A stretch of DNA of 64,000 nt from Ipomoea triloba (lineage: Eukaryota; Streptophyta; Magnoliopsida; Solanales; Convolvulaceae), in the NCBI RefSeq assembly GCF_003576645.1, contig NC_044925.1:14574794-14638793 (forward strand). Reading direction: 5' to 3'. The translations under genes were made by a program, and so were the position numbers. The first letter of the stretch is position 1. The number at the start of each line of letters is the position of its first letter. The notes beneath the pieces are model-generated. The model worked only from the letters and a program-made list of their open reading frames with translations. It was not told where the DNA came from and did not search any database. Positions 43,561-56,366 of the stretch are shown in pieces.

Positions 43561-44895
43561 TGACAAGGTTGTTTGTATGGGTGAGTGAATGTGAAGGTGG
43601 TGGGGAAGTGATAAAACGAAGAGTCATGAACTCCCCGAGTGTCGTGTCTCTCGCGAATGGTAAATTGGAGAATATACAAATTTCCTATCTTCAGTTGTTC
43701 GAATAACATAAGGTCAAACATATAAAGATTGTTGGATTGAAGTAGTAAGGGTGCAAAGGTTAATAAGATTGAAAGTAAGTAAAGTTAAGTAAAGGCGGAT
43801 GGGGGCTAGAGCATCGTGGAGATTGGTTCAGGGCGTAAAGTAGAGTATTGATTTCCATTGAGTCATGGTTGAAGGAGCTTGGAACATTGTCCCGAGTGGC
43901 GTCACACTCAAGCTCCCAATCCTCAGTCGGTTGGGGAAATTTGTCAAACACTTTGTCTACAAGTTCCCTCCAGATCTCATCTTCTCAGATTGAGAGCGGG
44001 AGATGTGTGTAGTGGGCTACATCTCTTTGCGATATCTCGCCAAAGAGATGATCTTATACTCTTGAAGAGATCGGGGCCCTCGATCTAACAAGGTCATACA
44101 AAACATACACACAATTTCAACATTCCCCAAAGAAATCAAACTCATTCATCAAATTAGATCATAAATACCAAATCTCCATTCAATCTAGCCCCTATCCTAG
44201 GGATTAGCCTCTCATAGGCTTTAACAACATCAATTCATTGAAATAGAAAAGCATATCTACAAGATCAAGACAAAAAGCAAATAACTTTAAGGAAAAAGGA
44301 AAGCAAGAGAAATCCAAAGAGAAAACAAGTCTTGATGAAGAATTTACCCAAAAGATCTCCAAGCTATGGAGATCTAAGTTCTCTTCTCCTCTTCAAGGAG
44401 CTCCTCCTCCTTCTCCTAATCCTATCTAACCCTAACCTAAAATGAGAAGTGAAAAATGGACAAAAAGACTCCCTAAACCTAGCTGAAATGTCCCTTAAAT
44501 ACTAAAACATCGCGCAGGTTTCTGGTGCTGTCCCACGCCTGCCACACGCGTGTGGACTGGCGTGGACGGTTACTAGAATAATTCCACGCCAGCTCACACG
44601 CGTGGTGAGGCTCGTGGGCGTGGTTCCTTCGTTTTCGTTTCCTTTTGTTGTTTCCGGTTCGGTCTTCGCGTGCTCCCATGTGGATTGATTCTTTCTTTTC
44701 AATGGTTTATGCTCTCTTTCGGTTGATTTCAGCCTTCATTCCTGTGGGAATTCTTCAAAACACCCAACACAGAACTCATTTGCAATTTGTTAGTAAAATA
44801 ACATGTAAACACGTAATTGCATTCTCTAAGACTTAGTTTTGGCAAGAAATCAGCTTAATAAGTTCTAGATAATTAGGTACTTTTGGCGTCTATCA
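43561..44895 (-). repeat. 5' LTR of element H
   Basis: TGATAGACGCC (at 44895 on the minus strand) to CCTTGTCA (43561). It is closely similar to LTR F. It carries the cassette (44532-44623) and TATA-like AGTATTTAAG (44494-44503). Confidence 0.85.
44532..44623 (-). promoter_or_regulatory. Double palindrome cassette, LTR H
   Basis: One perfect CACACGCGTGTG and one decayed CACACGCGTGG palindrome, with CCACGC/GCGTGG arms and a GGAATTATTCTAG-like spacer, 29 bp upstream of the TATA-like box. Confidence 0.6.
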
Positions 44896-45737
44896 GCTCT
44901 TTTTGAGAACACCCTTGATACTTGTGTGGATGACTCCCTTTGCATTAATATTTCCACTACATGTGATTATGATTGCTTTAAATTTTGGGAGGATGATTCC
45001 GTAGAAAATTTTGATATATTGACTTATGACTATAAGGATTCTCTTTTGTTTAAATATGAATATGATTGTTTTAAATTTTTGGAAGATAAATCCTTTGTCT
45101 TGGGTGAAAATGAATTGATGAGTGAGGGGGATGATGCTTCGTTCTACTCATGTGAGAGTGAGAGTAATTTTTGGGAAGATGAGAGAAGGGAAGGAGAGGA
45201 AGGAATGATAGAAAATGATGAGATTCTCACATTTGATCTTATAGAAAAAGTTGAGTGGAGAGACTTAACTACACTCGAGATTGAGGAAGGGAGTGAGGAG
45301 ATATGGTTTGAAGCAAATGAGAAGATCTTTAAGGCGAGAAGAGAGGATGAGGAAAAGGAAGTGAACACCATCATAGAGGAGTTAAGGAGGGTGTTTGAGG
45401 CAAAAATTCTTCCAACCATGCATTGTGTTCTTCCTTTATCTTTGTGGGAATTCAAGGATGTCCTACATCTTGGGACATTCCTTGAAGCAAAGGTTCACGG
45501 GACGCTTGGTAAGGTCCCAAAATCTGTGTGCTTCGAAGGATAAAGCACACAACGTCTGGCCCGGAGACGTTAAACCATGGCGCACTTGGGAGGCAGTCCC
45601 AACGTTATCCTTAGATGTTAGAATTTTATTTCATGTTTATCTTTTTCTTTCTCTTCGTTTATTAGCATTTTCTTTTTAGAATAGCCTTGTTTGAGCTAAC
45701 ATTGCATGGTGATTTTGGTGCTAAGCCATGACAAATG
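44896..45737 (+). pseudogene. E-type element fragment (C-terminal ORF part)
   Basis: Plus-strand homologue of the C-terminal part of the element E ORF. The frame at 44926-45543 encodes the acidic YDCF/EDDS region through GTLGKVPKSVCFEG-stop, then the GACGTTAAACCATGG and TTGGGA-GGCAG-TCCCAA block (45566-45602). The left end is cut by the LTR of H at 44896. The right end changes to copia sequence at about 45737, within ATGACAAATGA. It shows that the E-type frame is present in a second copy with its acidic repeats conserved. Confidence 0.8.
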
Positions 45738-47599
45738 ACCAAGAAGACGAGTCTGAAGTGGATCCTGAACTGGATGCAAAATTTAGAGAGGATATCAGGC
45801 TCGCTACTGCTTTATCCTTGGGACATCAAGTCGAAGATACGAGAGGTCCAGGAGAGACCTCAGGAGTTGCGAGAGATGAAACCGACAATCCAATAGCAAC
45901 AGCAGTAATTCCACTGTCCCAAGTGAATGTCTCTGCTCTGGACACACAGGTAGCAGCTTCGAGAGGTGAATTCGAGACCTCTGAAGCACTGGAGGCAGAT
46001 TCAAATTCTACTCTACTTCTGCCAGCTCCTGAGTCCACACACTTATCTGATAATGACGAGGCCCAAACAGTTCGAGAGGGTGAAATTCCTTTGCTCACAC
46101 TGCCAGGCTTTTCAATGTACATGGAGCAGGCATCTCCATTCCTGCTACCAGATGACACGGCGTCCACCTTCGCGGCCAGAATGTTTGATAGGCAAAGGTG
46201 GAGTGCACCAGCTGCTCCAGAAATCGTAGAGATCCCTGACTCTCCTGAGCAGACTGAGGTGCAGCCTGATGAGCAAACTGAGCAGACATCTCCAAATCCT
46301 GCTGGTTCGAGAGGTAATGAGGGGGACAATGTGCCCATCAATGGTGGAAACCGGGAAGCACCTGTCGATGCACAGCCTCCCTCTTCAAATCCAATCCCTT
46401 CGGCAGATGATCAAGTTTCCAGCTCTGGTTCGAGAGGTAACACTGAGGAGGATCTTCAATTGGATGGAAACCGGGAAGCATCCAACAAGGAAATTCCCTC
46501 CTTAGCTGATCCAATCCCACCAGAAGTTGAAGCTGAGGTTCCAGGTTCGAGAGGTGATGAGCGAGAAGTGATCCATCCCTCAGGTGGAAACCGGGAAAAG
46601 CCTGACATGGAGCTACCTTCAAGCTCTGATCCCAGTGTCCCTACTGATCCTCAGAAACACAATCGAGAGGTGGATTCACAGTTGCAAACCATGGGTAGAA
46701 ATCTGGAAGCACCCAAGTCCCCTCCGACTAAAGGTACTACTCAACCTTCTTCTCTTACTTCTGATTATGATCGACAGGCCGAAGAAGCATTCATTGGCGA
46801 GGTGCACCAATTCATGACCGATCAATCTCAGAAGATGGCTCAAATTGAACACACACTTACTATTGTTCACAACGCATCACTGCCTGCTGCTGGATCAAGT
46901 GAATCCCAAGCCAGTCATGAGGAACTTCTCCAACAAGTGGTGTGGGCTGAAGATGCAGCAAGACGAGCCACAAATGAGGCTGCAGAAGCTCGAGCAGAAG
47001 CTGCTGGAGCAAGGGCAGAAGTTGCAGAACTAAAGGTTGAACTTCGAGCCTTCCAGAACTCCAATGAACTTCGACAGGACGTGATCAAAGCCCTACTCGA
47101 TGACCTGTAGAACCAAGTACCTACTCAGCTTCAATCGCTCTTTGAAGGTGTGTCCACTCTCCTTTCCCGCCTGAATGATGCCAACAAGGGGGAAAATCAG
47201 GGAAATAATCAGGGGACAAGAGGGACATCAACCGGCAAGAAAAGGGCAGCCAGTGAACCCTTAACCACTGGACCTCCTCCCAAAGTCCCAAAGATAACTA
47301 GCAAGGCAATGGAGGAAGCCAAGAGGCAGGAGGAGCTAAGGGTTCAGCGCACATAGGAAATGGAGAAGAGAAGAAAAGAAGACAGAGAAAGGAGAAGAAA
47401 GAGGCGAGAACAACAAACGGCCAAGGAGAAGAAAGCTGAGCAATTTATGAGAGACTACAAAATGGGAATCAAGGAAGACTCTACAGAGTTTCTAAATGGA
47501 ATCATTGTAAGTCTTCTCAACAAAACTAGCATATCTTCTCACAGTGGCCTCACTGCAAGTGAATGCATCGAATGGTGGAGAGATGGGGTAATCGAATGA
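45738..47599 (+). pseudogene. Copia env-like ORF (SIRE/Maximus type), 5'-truncated
   Basis: One reading frame of about 620 codons with two in-frame TAG stops (47108-47110 and 47354-47356, both likely CAG to TAG). The apparent ATG at 45728 belongs to the neighbouring E-type fragment, so the true start is lost. It contains three or four internal repeats of about 45 residues with SRG and GNRE signatures, an Ala/Glu/Arg heptad-rich coiled coil (encoded about 46930-47060), then a basic KRRKEDRERRRKRR stretch. Position between pol and the 3' LTR fits the env-like frame of SIRE-type copia. No transmembrane segment is evident, so an envelope role is doubtful. Confidence 0.65.
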
Positions 47600-47906
47600 G
47601 AAGAGGAAAGCGGACAAGCAGTAAGCTCTCGCTGTCATATATGCATTCTTAATTTTTTTTTATCTCATGTTGTTCTTTGCTTTCTGTTATCTTTTCTGCT
47701 AAGTTCTTCATTGTAAAACATTCCCTTGTTTTTAATATATATATATATCTTTTGCTAGGGGTGTTGCGTGAGTTTGTTCTTCTTTTTAGCATATTAGTTT
47801 CTGTCAAACTTACCGTATGCGCTGAAAATAAAATCAAAGTTAATATTTTCTTGAAAATCAGCCATATAAGTAAGTATAGTGTTGGCATCATCAAAAAGGG
47901 GGAAAT
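47600..47906 (+). other. Copia 3' untranslated region and PPT
   Basis: An AT-rich stretch ending in the polypurine tract AAAAAGGGGGAAAT at 47893-47906 against the LTR. No hairpin of the G-RGGA-C type precedes it. Confidence 0.75.
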
Positions 47907-49532
47907 TGTTAGGAACATATTGTAATAGGTTTTGATGATACCAAATGTAATCCACAATCCCCTAAGTCTCGATAGATAGGAAACTCTTGTAAGTTCGACA
48001 AGTAAACTAAGAGCGAAAATACAACTGGGTAATTGAGCTCAACTTGGGAAATATTTAAGCTTAAGGTAAACTAGTTTGAACATCTTAGAAGTTTCGTGTC
48101 GTAAAGTTTATAGATAGATCAGAAGAAGGCACAAGACATTACTGGAGGAATAAGGGTCTGCAAGACATCAACTAAGTCTCGAGACATAGGCAGAGTTCGA
48201 GAGATGGAATCTCTCGAGACATCAATCCAGTTCGAGACATAAGGATCGAGACATCAAGTATTCGAGACATCAACTTCGGTCTCGATGAACTAGTACTTCT
48301 CCAAAGGACTGAATGGCAGTTAACCTGCATGGATGAAGTAATCCAAGTCTGGAGAAGAAGAATATCATGGAGATAAAATATTAAGGAGCTGCCGAAAGAA
48401 TATCATGGAACATAGAGCAGCCGGAAGTGGATGCCACGTCAGAACTCCACAACAAACGGATAGAATGTGCACCAATCCAAGGTCGGTTTTATTCCCTAAA
48501 ACGAGAAGCAATGGGAATATAAAAGGAGTAATTTTTGCCAAAAGAAGTAAGTGGAGCATGGACTCAAGACAGTGGAATATGGGATATTCACTACAAGACA
48601 AAAGGCTCAAGTTACTAGACCACCACTCCATGAAACGTGCTAAAAATATGCAAGTCCCATGATCAGCATGGGAGACAAATTTCAAACGGAATAATTTTCC
48701 CTCCAACGGAATTTTTCCTCAACTCTCATATATAAGGACGTGAAGACACAAGTTCAATGTAGAGGTTCGAGAATTCTAAGCTATCATAAGAGGTGTCTGA
48801 TTCAAACGTTCAAAGAGCAAGTGCTTAATCTGGAATATCATCCTTGATATTCACAACTGCGAGAAAAACACATCTTAGTGTTTAAGAGAGTTACAAAGCT
48901 TCAACTACTACACATCTAGAAGGTGACCAAAGCTGTGCTACAAGGAAGATTATCTAACGAAAGCTTTTGGTCAGATTGGAGATTGTTACACACAACCTGT
49001 GACAACCGGAACAACCTTGCTTTGGAGAAGACAAGAAGAGGTGGAGTAACCTAGGAGCTGTCTTGTGAAGATCTTGAGGCTTGAGGCAGGCCTAGTGATC
49101 AAAGCTCAAGTGCTCGAGAGGTGGAGTAACAAGAAGCGGGGCGAAAAACCTGAGGCTTGAGGCGGGCTTCGTGATCAAAGCTCAAGCGCTCGATATTGTA
49201 CTAAACAAAGAAGTTTTAGTGCAATCCTTCTAGGGAGTTTCTAGAAGAAGAGTGGACGTAGGCGGGTTGGCCGAACCACTTGAAAATCTCTCTCGCATTT
49301 ACTTTCTGCTTTTATCTCTCGCTAACTATCTCTCGGTCTGCACTGCATATAATCTCACCTCTCAAACTAACTCAAACTCGTGCTAATTAAAAAGGGGATA
49401 ACATTTCCGCTACGCATAAAACTTTGTCTTCATCTTGTGAGGTATCGAACCTAAACATCCTAAGTCCAATACACACGAGAGGTCGAAAAAGATTTGCAAA
49501 ATCTTATACAAGTCTATTCACCCCCCCCCCCC
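47907..49532 (+). repeat. Copia LTR, left assembly copy
   Basis: Starts TGTTAGGAACATA after the PPT, so it reads as a 3' LTR. TATA CATATATAAGG is near 48727 and the U3 TCGAGACATC repeat cluster is at 48160-48290. The sequence stops in a poly-C run at the N (49533). Confidence 0.88.
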
Positions 49533-49533
49533 N
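49533..49533. other. Single-N assembly join in poly-C
   Basis: After the N, 49534 onward repeats 48290 onward essentially perfectly for about 1.24 kb. Confidence 0.9.
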
Positions 49534-50810
49534 CTAGTACTTCTCCAAAGGACTGAATGGCAGTTAACCTGCATGGATGAAGTAATCCAAGTCTGGAGAA
49601 GAAGAATATCATGGAGATAAAATATTAAGGAGCTGCCGAAAGAATATCATGGAACATAGAGCAGCCGGAAGTGGATGCCACGTCAGAACTCCACAACAAA
49701 CGGATAGAATGTGCACCAATCCAAGGTCGGTTTTATTCCCTAAAACGAGAAGCAATGGGAATATAAAAGGAGTAATTTTTGCCAAAAGAAGTAAGTGGAG
49801 CATGGACTCAAGACAGTGGAATATGGGATATTCACTACAAGACAAAAGGCTCAAGTTACTAGACCACCACTCCATGAAACGTGCTAAAAATATGCAAGTC
49901 CCATGATCAGCATGGGAGACAAATTTCAAACGGAATAATTTTCCCTCCAACGGAATTTTTCCTCAACTCTCATATATAAGGACGTGAAGACACAAGTTCA
50001 ATGTAGAGGTTCGAGAATTCTAAGCTATCATAAGAGGTGTCTGATTCAAACGTTCAAAGAGCAAGTGCTTAATCTGGAATATCATCCTTGATATTCACAA
50101 CTGCGAGAAAAACACATCTTAGTGTTTAAGAGAGTTACAAAGCTTCAACTACTACACATCTAGAAGGTGACCAAAGCTGTGCTACAAGGAAGATTATCTA
50201 ACGAAAGCTTTTGGTCAGATTGGAGATTGTTACACACAACCTGTGACAACCGGAACAACCTTGCTTTGGAGAAGACAAGAAGAGGTGGAGTAACCTAGGA
50301 GCTGTCTTGTGAAGATCTTGAGGCTTGAGGCAGGCCTAGTGATCAAAGCTCAAGTGCTCGAGAGGTGGAGTAACAAGAAGCGGGGCGAAAAACCTGAGGC
50401 TTGAGGCGGGCTTCGTGATCAAAGCTCAAGCGCTCGATATTGTACTAAACAAAGAAGTTTTAGTGCAATCCTTCTAGGGAGTTTCTAGAAGAAGAGTGGA
50501 CGTAGGCGGGTTGGCCGAACCACTTGAAAATCTCTCTCGCATTTACTTTCTGCTTTTATCTCTCGCTAACTATCTCTCGGTCTGCACTGCATATAATCTC
50601 ACCTCTCAAACTAACTCAAACTCGTGCTAATTAAAAAGGGGATAACATTTCCGCTACGCATAAAACTTTGTCTTCATCTTGTGAGGTATCGAACCTAAAC
50701 ATCCTAAGTCCAATACACACGAGAGGTCGAAAAAGATTTGCAAAATCTTATACAAGTCTATTCCCCCCCCCCCCCCTCTAGACTTGTACCCCATCCCCTT
50801 GGGACCAACA
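49534..50810 (+). repeat. Copia LTR, right assembly copy, 5'-truncated
   Basis: Identical to 48290-49531 except in the poly-C tract. It continues to the true LTR end CCAACA at 50810, followed by PBS and gag, so it reads as a 5' LTR lacking its first ~383 bp. Confidence 0.88.
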
Positions 50811-50812
50811 AT

Positions 50813-50824
50813 TGGTATCAGAGC
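50813..50824 (+). other. PBS of copia element Y
   Basis: TGGTATCAGAGC, initiator-Met tRNA, two bases after the LTR. The homologous site is deleted in Copia-1. Confidence 0.9.
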
Positions 50825-50898
50825 AAGTTCTCTGATCGATATAAACCTTTGTTTATATTGCCTAGAGATCTTTGAAAAATCACGAGATAATTTTCAAT

Positions 50899-53137
50899 AT
50901 GGACAGCATGTTGTCGAGACATCTTCTTTTTTTATCTTAGCAGGTTTGACGGTTGGAAAAAACGCATGCTTGCGTATTTATCAGCCCTCCATGATGAGAT
51001 GGCCGAGGTAATATCAACTGCACCAGTCAAAATCCTGATGGTCAACACCGCCACAGAGCAAACAAAAGACACACCAAAGTACGTCCCAAAACCTAGGGAA
51101 GAATGGACGAGTGATGATAGGAAGAGAAACAACCTTGACAACATTGCCAAGGATATCCTCTTCAGGGCAATAGATGAAACCATCTTCCCACGAGTAAGAA
51201 AATGCACCACTCCGAAAGAGGTATGGGGCACTTTGATGTTGATTGGTGAAGGTGACGAACAGGAAAAGGAGAACAAGCTAACTGTGGCGATGAAGAAGTT
51301 CGAGGACTTCAAGATGAAGCCAGGAGAGAGCATCGACAGCATGGAATCTCGGTTCATGAAGCTGTCAACCGAGATTAGTGATCTCAAGTAGGAGATCACA
51401 CAAAAGGAGCTAAACCTGAAGGTCTTACAAGGCTTTACCAATGAGAGGGAGATGAAAGTGATCACAATGCGCGATCACAGGGATTTGAAGAACACCACAA
51501 CCGACCAACTATTTGGAGATCTCAAAGCCTTCGAATTTGAGATGTTCCCGAGAGATGAGGACGTGGTGGACAGACGGAATGTGGCACTAGTTGCTGATCA
51601 ACCATCCACCTCCTCAAGGTCAGATCTTAATCCCACATATCTCTTATCTGACGAACAATTTGCTCTTTTTATGAGAAAATTCAAGAAATTCATGAAGAAG
51701 ACACCGGAGAGCAATACAAGTTCACCTTCTTCCTCAAGAAGAAAAAATGAAAGATATTCATCCAGAAGAACGGAGGAAGAAAACCCAGGTCTATGCTACA
51801 ACTGCAGAAGACCGGGACATTTCAAGGCCGAATGTCCTTACCCACCAGTAAGCAAACATCAAGGCCAAGAAGAAAAGGATTCTAGGAGGAAAGAGGATTC
51901 CAGGGAGAAGCCAACACAAGGAGGCTTCAAAAGCTCATCAAAGGCTCACTCGCGCAGGAAGGCGCTTGTGGCTGAAGAACTTGAGAAGGCAATCGAGGAG
52001 TTCGAGACATCAAGCTCTAGCGAGAGCAGCAGCAGCTCAGAGGATGAGAGGGGGCCCATCTGCTTATACACTACAGAAGATGAGGATCAATGCTTAATGG
52101 CTATTAACAATGAGGTAACCTCTACTTCTACATCTCGGTGCTCTATCTCTACTTCTCAATGCTCTTCTTTTAGAAGCGATGAGGATCCCTTTGAGACCAT
52201 GGAATTACTCAAGAGGGACCTCAGCATCGCTAATAGCACTCATGCTAAAGTAATGGAAGAAAACAGCAGACTAATTGCTGAAAGATAAATGCTTAAGAAT
52301 GTCTCGAAAGAGAACTCAGAGCTAACTCTTAAAGTAAGCAACTTAGAAGCTCAGATCATCCAACTTAAGGAAGAGTGCAAAGCTGGAGAGACGAGAGAGC
52401 TTAATCTTAGAGAGGTTATTGCATCGTTTACTAATTCCTCCAAAGTTGTGGAGAAATTGGTAAATGATCATAGACCTACAAATGATAGAACCGGACTAGG
52501 GATCCGTCAGAACTGTCTCTCGAGAGATAAGCAGACCAACAGTTTGGGAACTTCAAGTAATGGAGGATCTCAACCCAAACCGAATAAGGGTCATAAAGGA
52601 CCAACAGGAAAGACCAGAGTAGCTGTTCACAAACCGTCCCTATACACCAGCAATGGAAAGTATAGGAAAGCTACGAAGAATGGCCGGGTTAACAATATGG
52701 AGAGATCCCCTAGCTATCTCTCGCAAGGCCATTCCGAGTACAAGAGAAGCTACATTCCATATAATGCGCCTCAAGGCAAATATGGAAGGTCTGAGATCCA
52801 TAGAGATAGGAACTCACGGATGGAGGAAGGCAGACACTACCCATCCGATGAGGATTGGTCACAAGAATATGAACCGTGGAACAAACCTCAGTTTCAAAGG
52901 TACCACGTGACCAAACAGGCGATGAAGGGCATGGTGCGTAAGTTCGAGGTCAGGCCACAACCTCAACTGATTTATGCACCTAAGAGGCCCAGAGTCTTTG
53001 CTAGCATTCCTTATGATTATCAATCGTATAATGGCTACATTGCACCTAGGCTTGGAATAATGGGTCCAAGGTATAAATGGATGCTTAAACTCACTAACCA
53101 ACCAGGACCCAAAGTTTGGGTACCTAAATCTGCTTGA
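50899..53137 (+). pseudogene. gag: Copia element Y gag
   Basis: ATG at 50899 (MDSMLSRH). An extra T near 50930 shifts the frame, after which one frame runs to 53137 with stops at 51389-51391 (TAG for AAG) and 52286-52288. It has a copia gag (UBN2-like) domain, a CCHC zinc knuckle (CYNCRRPGHFKAEC, about 51796-51837), a Ser/Glu-rich acidic section, a coiled-coil-like helix (about 52200-52420), and a long basic linker ending GPKVWVPKSA. The change of frame to pol at about 53125 looks like a one-base deletion. Confidence 0.85.
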
Positions 53138-56100
53138 TTTGCATGCAAGACACCAGGGACATATGGTTCATTGACAGTGGATGTTCGAGACATATGACGG
53201 GAAATCTAACACTACTAGAGAACATCCATCCTATCGAAGGTCCCCTGGTAACATTCGGAGACAACGAGAAGAAAGGACGCACAAAGGCTGTTGGTGAAAT
53301 CCGTAAGAATGAGTTGGTGATCAAGGAGGTATCTTATGTTGAAGGACTTAAGTTCAACCTCCTTAGCACAAGCCAATTCTGTGACAAGGGCTACAAAGTT
53401 ATCTTCACCAAAGACAAGTGCCAGATCATACAAGAGGAATCTCTCGAAGTCGTCCTGGAAGCAGCAAGGAAAGGAAACATGTACATAGTGGATTGGAGAT
53501 CTGCCAAACCATCTCTATGTATGCTAGCAAGGAGCAAAGAGGACTTATGCTGGGATTGGCATAGTAAGCTTAGTCACCTGAACTTCAAAACTATCAACAA
53601 GCTTACTAAGAGGAACCTTGTGGAAGGACTGCTCAAAGTTACGTTTCGAAAGGACAAGATTTGTGAGGAATGTCAACGCTGCAAACAAATCAAATCCTCT
53701 TTCAAAACCAAAGCCGAGACATCATCTACTAGACCATTAAGTCTTCTTCATATGGACTTATTTGGCCCGGTGGATCCACCCAGCACGAGAGGAAGAAAGT
53801 ATACTCTTGTGGTAGTAGATGACTACACAAGATTCACCTGGACCGTGTTCTTCACCAAGAAAAGCGAGACAAAAGTTGCCCTACCAAACCTTTTGAAGCA
53901 AGTTCAAGTTGAAAAGGATGTCTCGATACTCAAAATTCGGTCAGATCAGGGAGGAGAGTTCGTTAACCAAGTGATCGAGAGCTACTGCAACGAGAACGGG
54001 ATTCATCATCAGTTGTCAACTGCTCGAACACCTCAACAGAACGGCATTGCTGAAAGGAGGAACAGAACTCTCAAGGAAGCTGCAAGGACCATGCTCTCAC
54101 AAGCCAATATATCTCAGGGATTTTGGGCTGAAGCAGTCAACACAGCATGCTACACCCAAAATCGGTCCTTGATCGTGAAAGGAGCTGGTAAGACTCCGTA
54201 CGAGTTGTGGAACGAGAGGAAACCGAATGTAAGCTAGTTCCACACATTCGGATGCAAATGTTATATCCACAACAATGGAAAGACTCAGTTAAGGGCTTTT
54301 GACGAAAAGGCAGACGATGGAGTATTTCTGGGATACTCATCGACAAGTAAAGCATTCAGAGTCTTCAACAAGCGGAGATTGGTGGTTGAAGAATCCATAC
54401 ATGTCTCTTTTGATGATAGAGCATCGACAGATCAACCATCAAAGTCAATAGAAGTAGCTGAAAACTCTAAGGAAGTTCAGCCGGAAACGATCAAGAGATC
54501 AGACTTACCTCTCGATGGGAAGCAGTCAATAGTTCGAGACGTAGCAGAACTCCAGTCAGAATCAGATGATGAAGGCACTACAAAGAAGAATGCTACTGAC
54601 TCAGTTGATTCAATCCAGATCATAGATGATCCTCCCACATCCCAACCAACTACCGAGGAGTCAACTGAGGAGTCACAACCCGATCTAAGATGGCTTAGAA
54701 GCCATCCCGCTGATCAAGTGATTGGAGATGTACGTGACAAGGTTCAGACCAAATCAGCATACAGAGAAAGCATGATCGCTTGCTTTCTATCACAAATAGA
54801 GCCTAAGGTGATTGATGAGGCTCTAAGTGATCCAGATTGGGTGCAAGCCATGCAAGAGGAACTTCATCAGTTTGAAAGGAACGATGTTTGGGAACTAGTT
54901 CCGAGACCTCATCATCAGAACGTCATTGGAACAAAGTGGGTTTTCAGAAACAAGATGAATGAGGATGGAGTCATTGTTAGGAACAAGGCCAGACTTGTTG
55001 CCAAAGGTTACTGTCAGGAGGAAGGAATAGATTTTGATGAAACCTTCGCTCCGGTGGCACGTCTCGAAGCCATTCGCATCTTTCTCGCATATGCTGCCTT
55101 CAAAGACTTCAAAGTGTATCAAATGGATGTCAAGAACGCTTTTCTGAATGGACTTCTTGAAGAAGAGGTGTATGTTGAACAACCTCCGGGTTTCTTGAAG
55201 GACGTGGGAGCTGACAAAGTATACAAGTTGAAGAAGGCACTTTACGGCTTGAAACAAGCTCCGAGAGCTTCGTATGACACTTTATCCTCTTTTCTACTTC
55301 AGTGTGGGTTCACCAAAGGCCTAGTGGACAAAACATTGTTTAGAGTTAAGGATGGAGATGTTATCCTATTGGTGCAAATCTATGTGGACGATATCATCTT
55401 TGGGAGCACCAATCCAGTCTTGTGCGAGAAGTTCTCCAGTTTGATGAAAGGAATGTTCGAAATGAGCATGATGGGAGAACTCAAGTACTTCCTTGGACTA
55501 CAAGTGAGACAACTTAAGGGAGGTATTTTCATCAACCAGGAGAAGTACACCAAGGATCTGCTCAGGAAATACAATATAGAAGGGAAATCTTTAGTCAAAG
55601 TACCTATGAGAACCTCTCTACGCATCGACGTTGACAGTGAAGGTCGAGAGGTCGATCAGACTACGTATCGAGGTATCATCGGATCTCTTCTTTATTTAAC
55701 TGCTAGTAGACCAGATATATCCTTTGCAGTAGGTGTATGTGCTAGATTTCAGGCAAGTCCTAAGGAAAGTCACCTCAATGCATCTAAAAAGATTATTAGA
55801 TATCTCAAGGGTACGCAAAGTGTTGGACTTTGGTATTCGAAAGGTGGATCTTTCGAACTTATGGGATATTCAGATGCGGACTTTGCCGGTTGCAAAATTG
55901 ATCGAAAGAGCACATCTGGGACATGTCAGTTTCTAGGTGGAAGACTTGTCTCATGGTTTAGCAAGAAACAACATTCGATAGCTACAAGTACCGCTGAGGC
56001 AGAATATGTAGCAGCTGGAAGTTGTTGTGCTCAGATTTTATGGATGAAGCAACAATTATTGGATTATGGTGTTGAATGTAAAGAGGTTAAACTCATGTGT

Positions 56101-56313
56101 GACAACACTAGTGCCATAGCTATTACTCAAAATCCAGTGTTACATTCAAGGACAAAACACATTGATATCAAGTATCACTTCATCCGAGACCATGTTGAGA
56201 AAAAGGATATAACTTTGGAATATGTTGCAACGGAGGATAAACTAGCGGATATTTTCGCATGTGAGGGGCAGTTTCATCAACTTTATGGCAGCTTTGAAGT
56301 TACACAGCATTGA
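53134..56313 (+). pseudogene. pol: Copia element Y pol (PR-IN-RT-RH)
   Basis: One frame with a single in-frame TAG at 54235-54237 (Tyr position). Order: protease WFIDSGCSRHMTG; GAG-pre-integrase (HSKLSHLNFKTI, CEECQRCK); integrase core with MDLFGPV, SDQGGEF and NGIAERRN giving D-D-E; RT with YVDDIIFG (about 55380); RNase H with TAEAEYVAA and [14 protein letters not shown]. The integrase-before-RT order defines Ty1/copia. The usual W after QAPRA is Ser here. The C-terminal LADIF...VTQH end is slightly degraded. Confidence 0.92.
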
Positions 56314-56366
56314 ATGGTCATTCATTTAGCATCTCGTGACTCAACAGTGCCTAAGTTTTTGGGCTA

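Noticed and set aside
48365..48706. 113-codon minus-strand frame (repeated at 49609)
   Set aside because: Antisense to the copia LTR and not open in Copia-1; its exact repetition reflects the assembly duplication.
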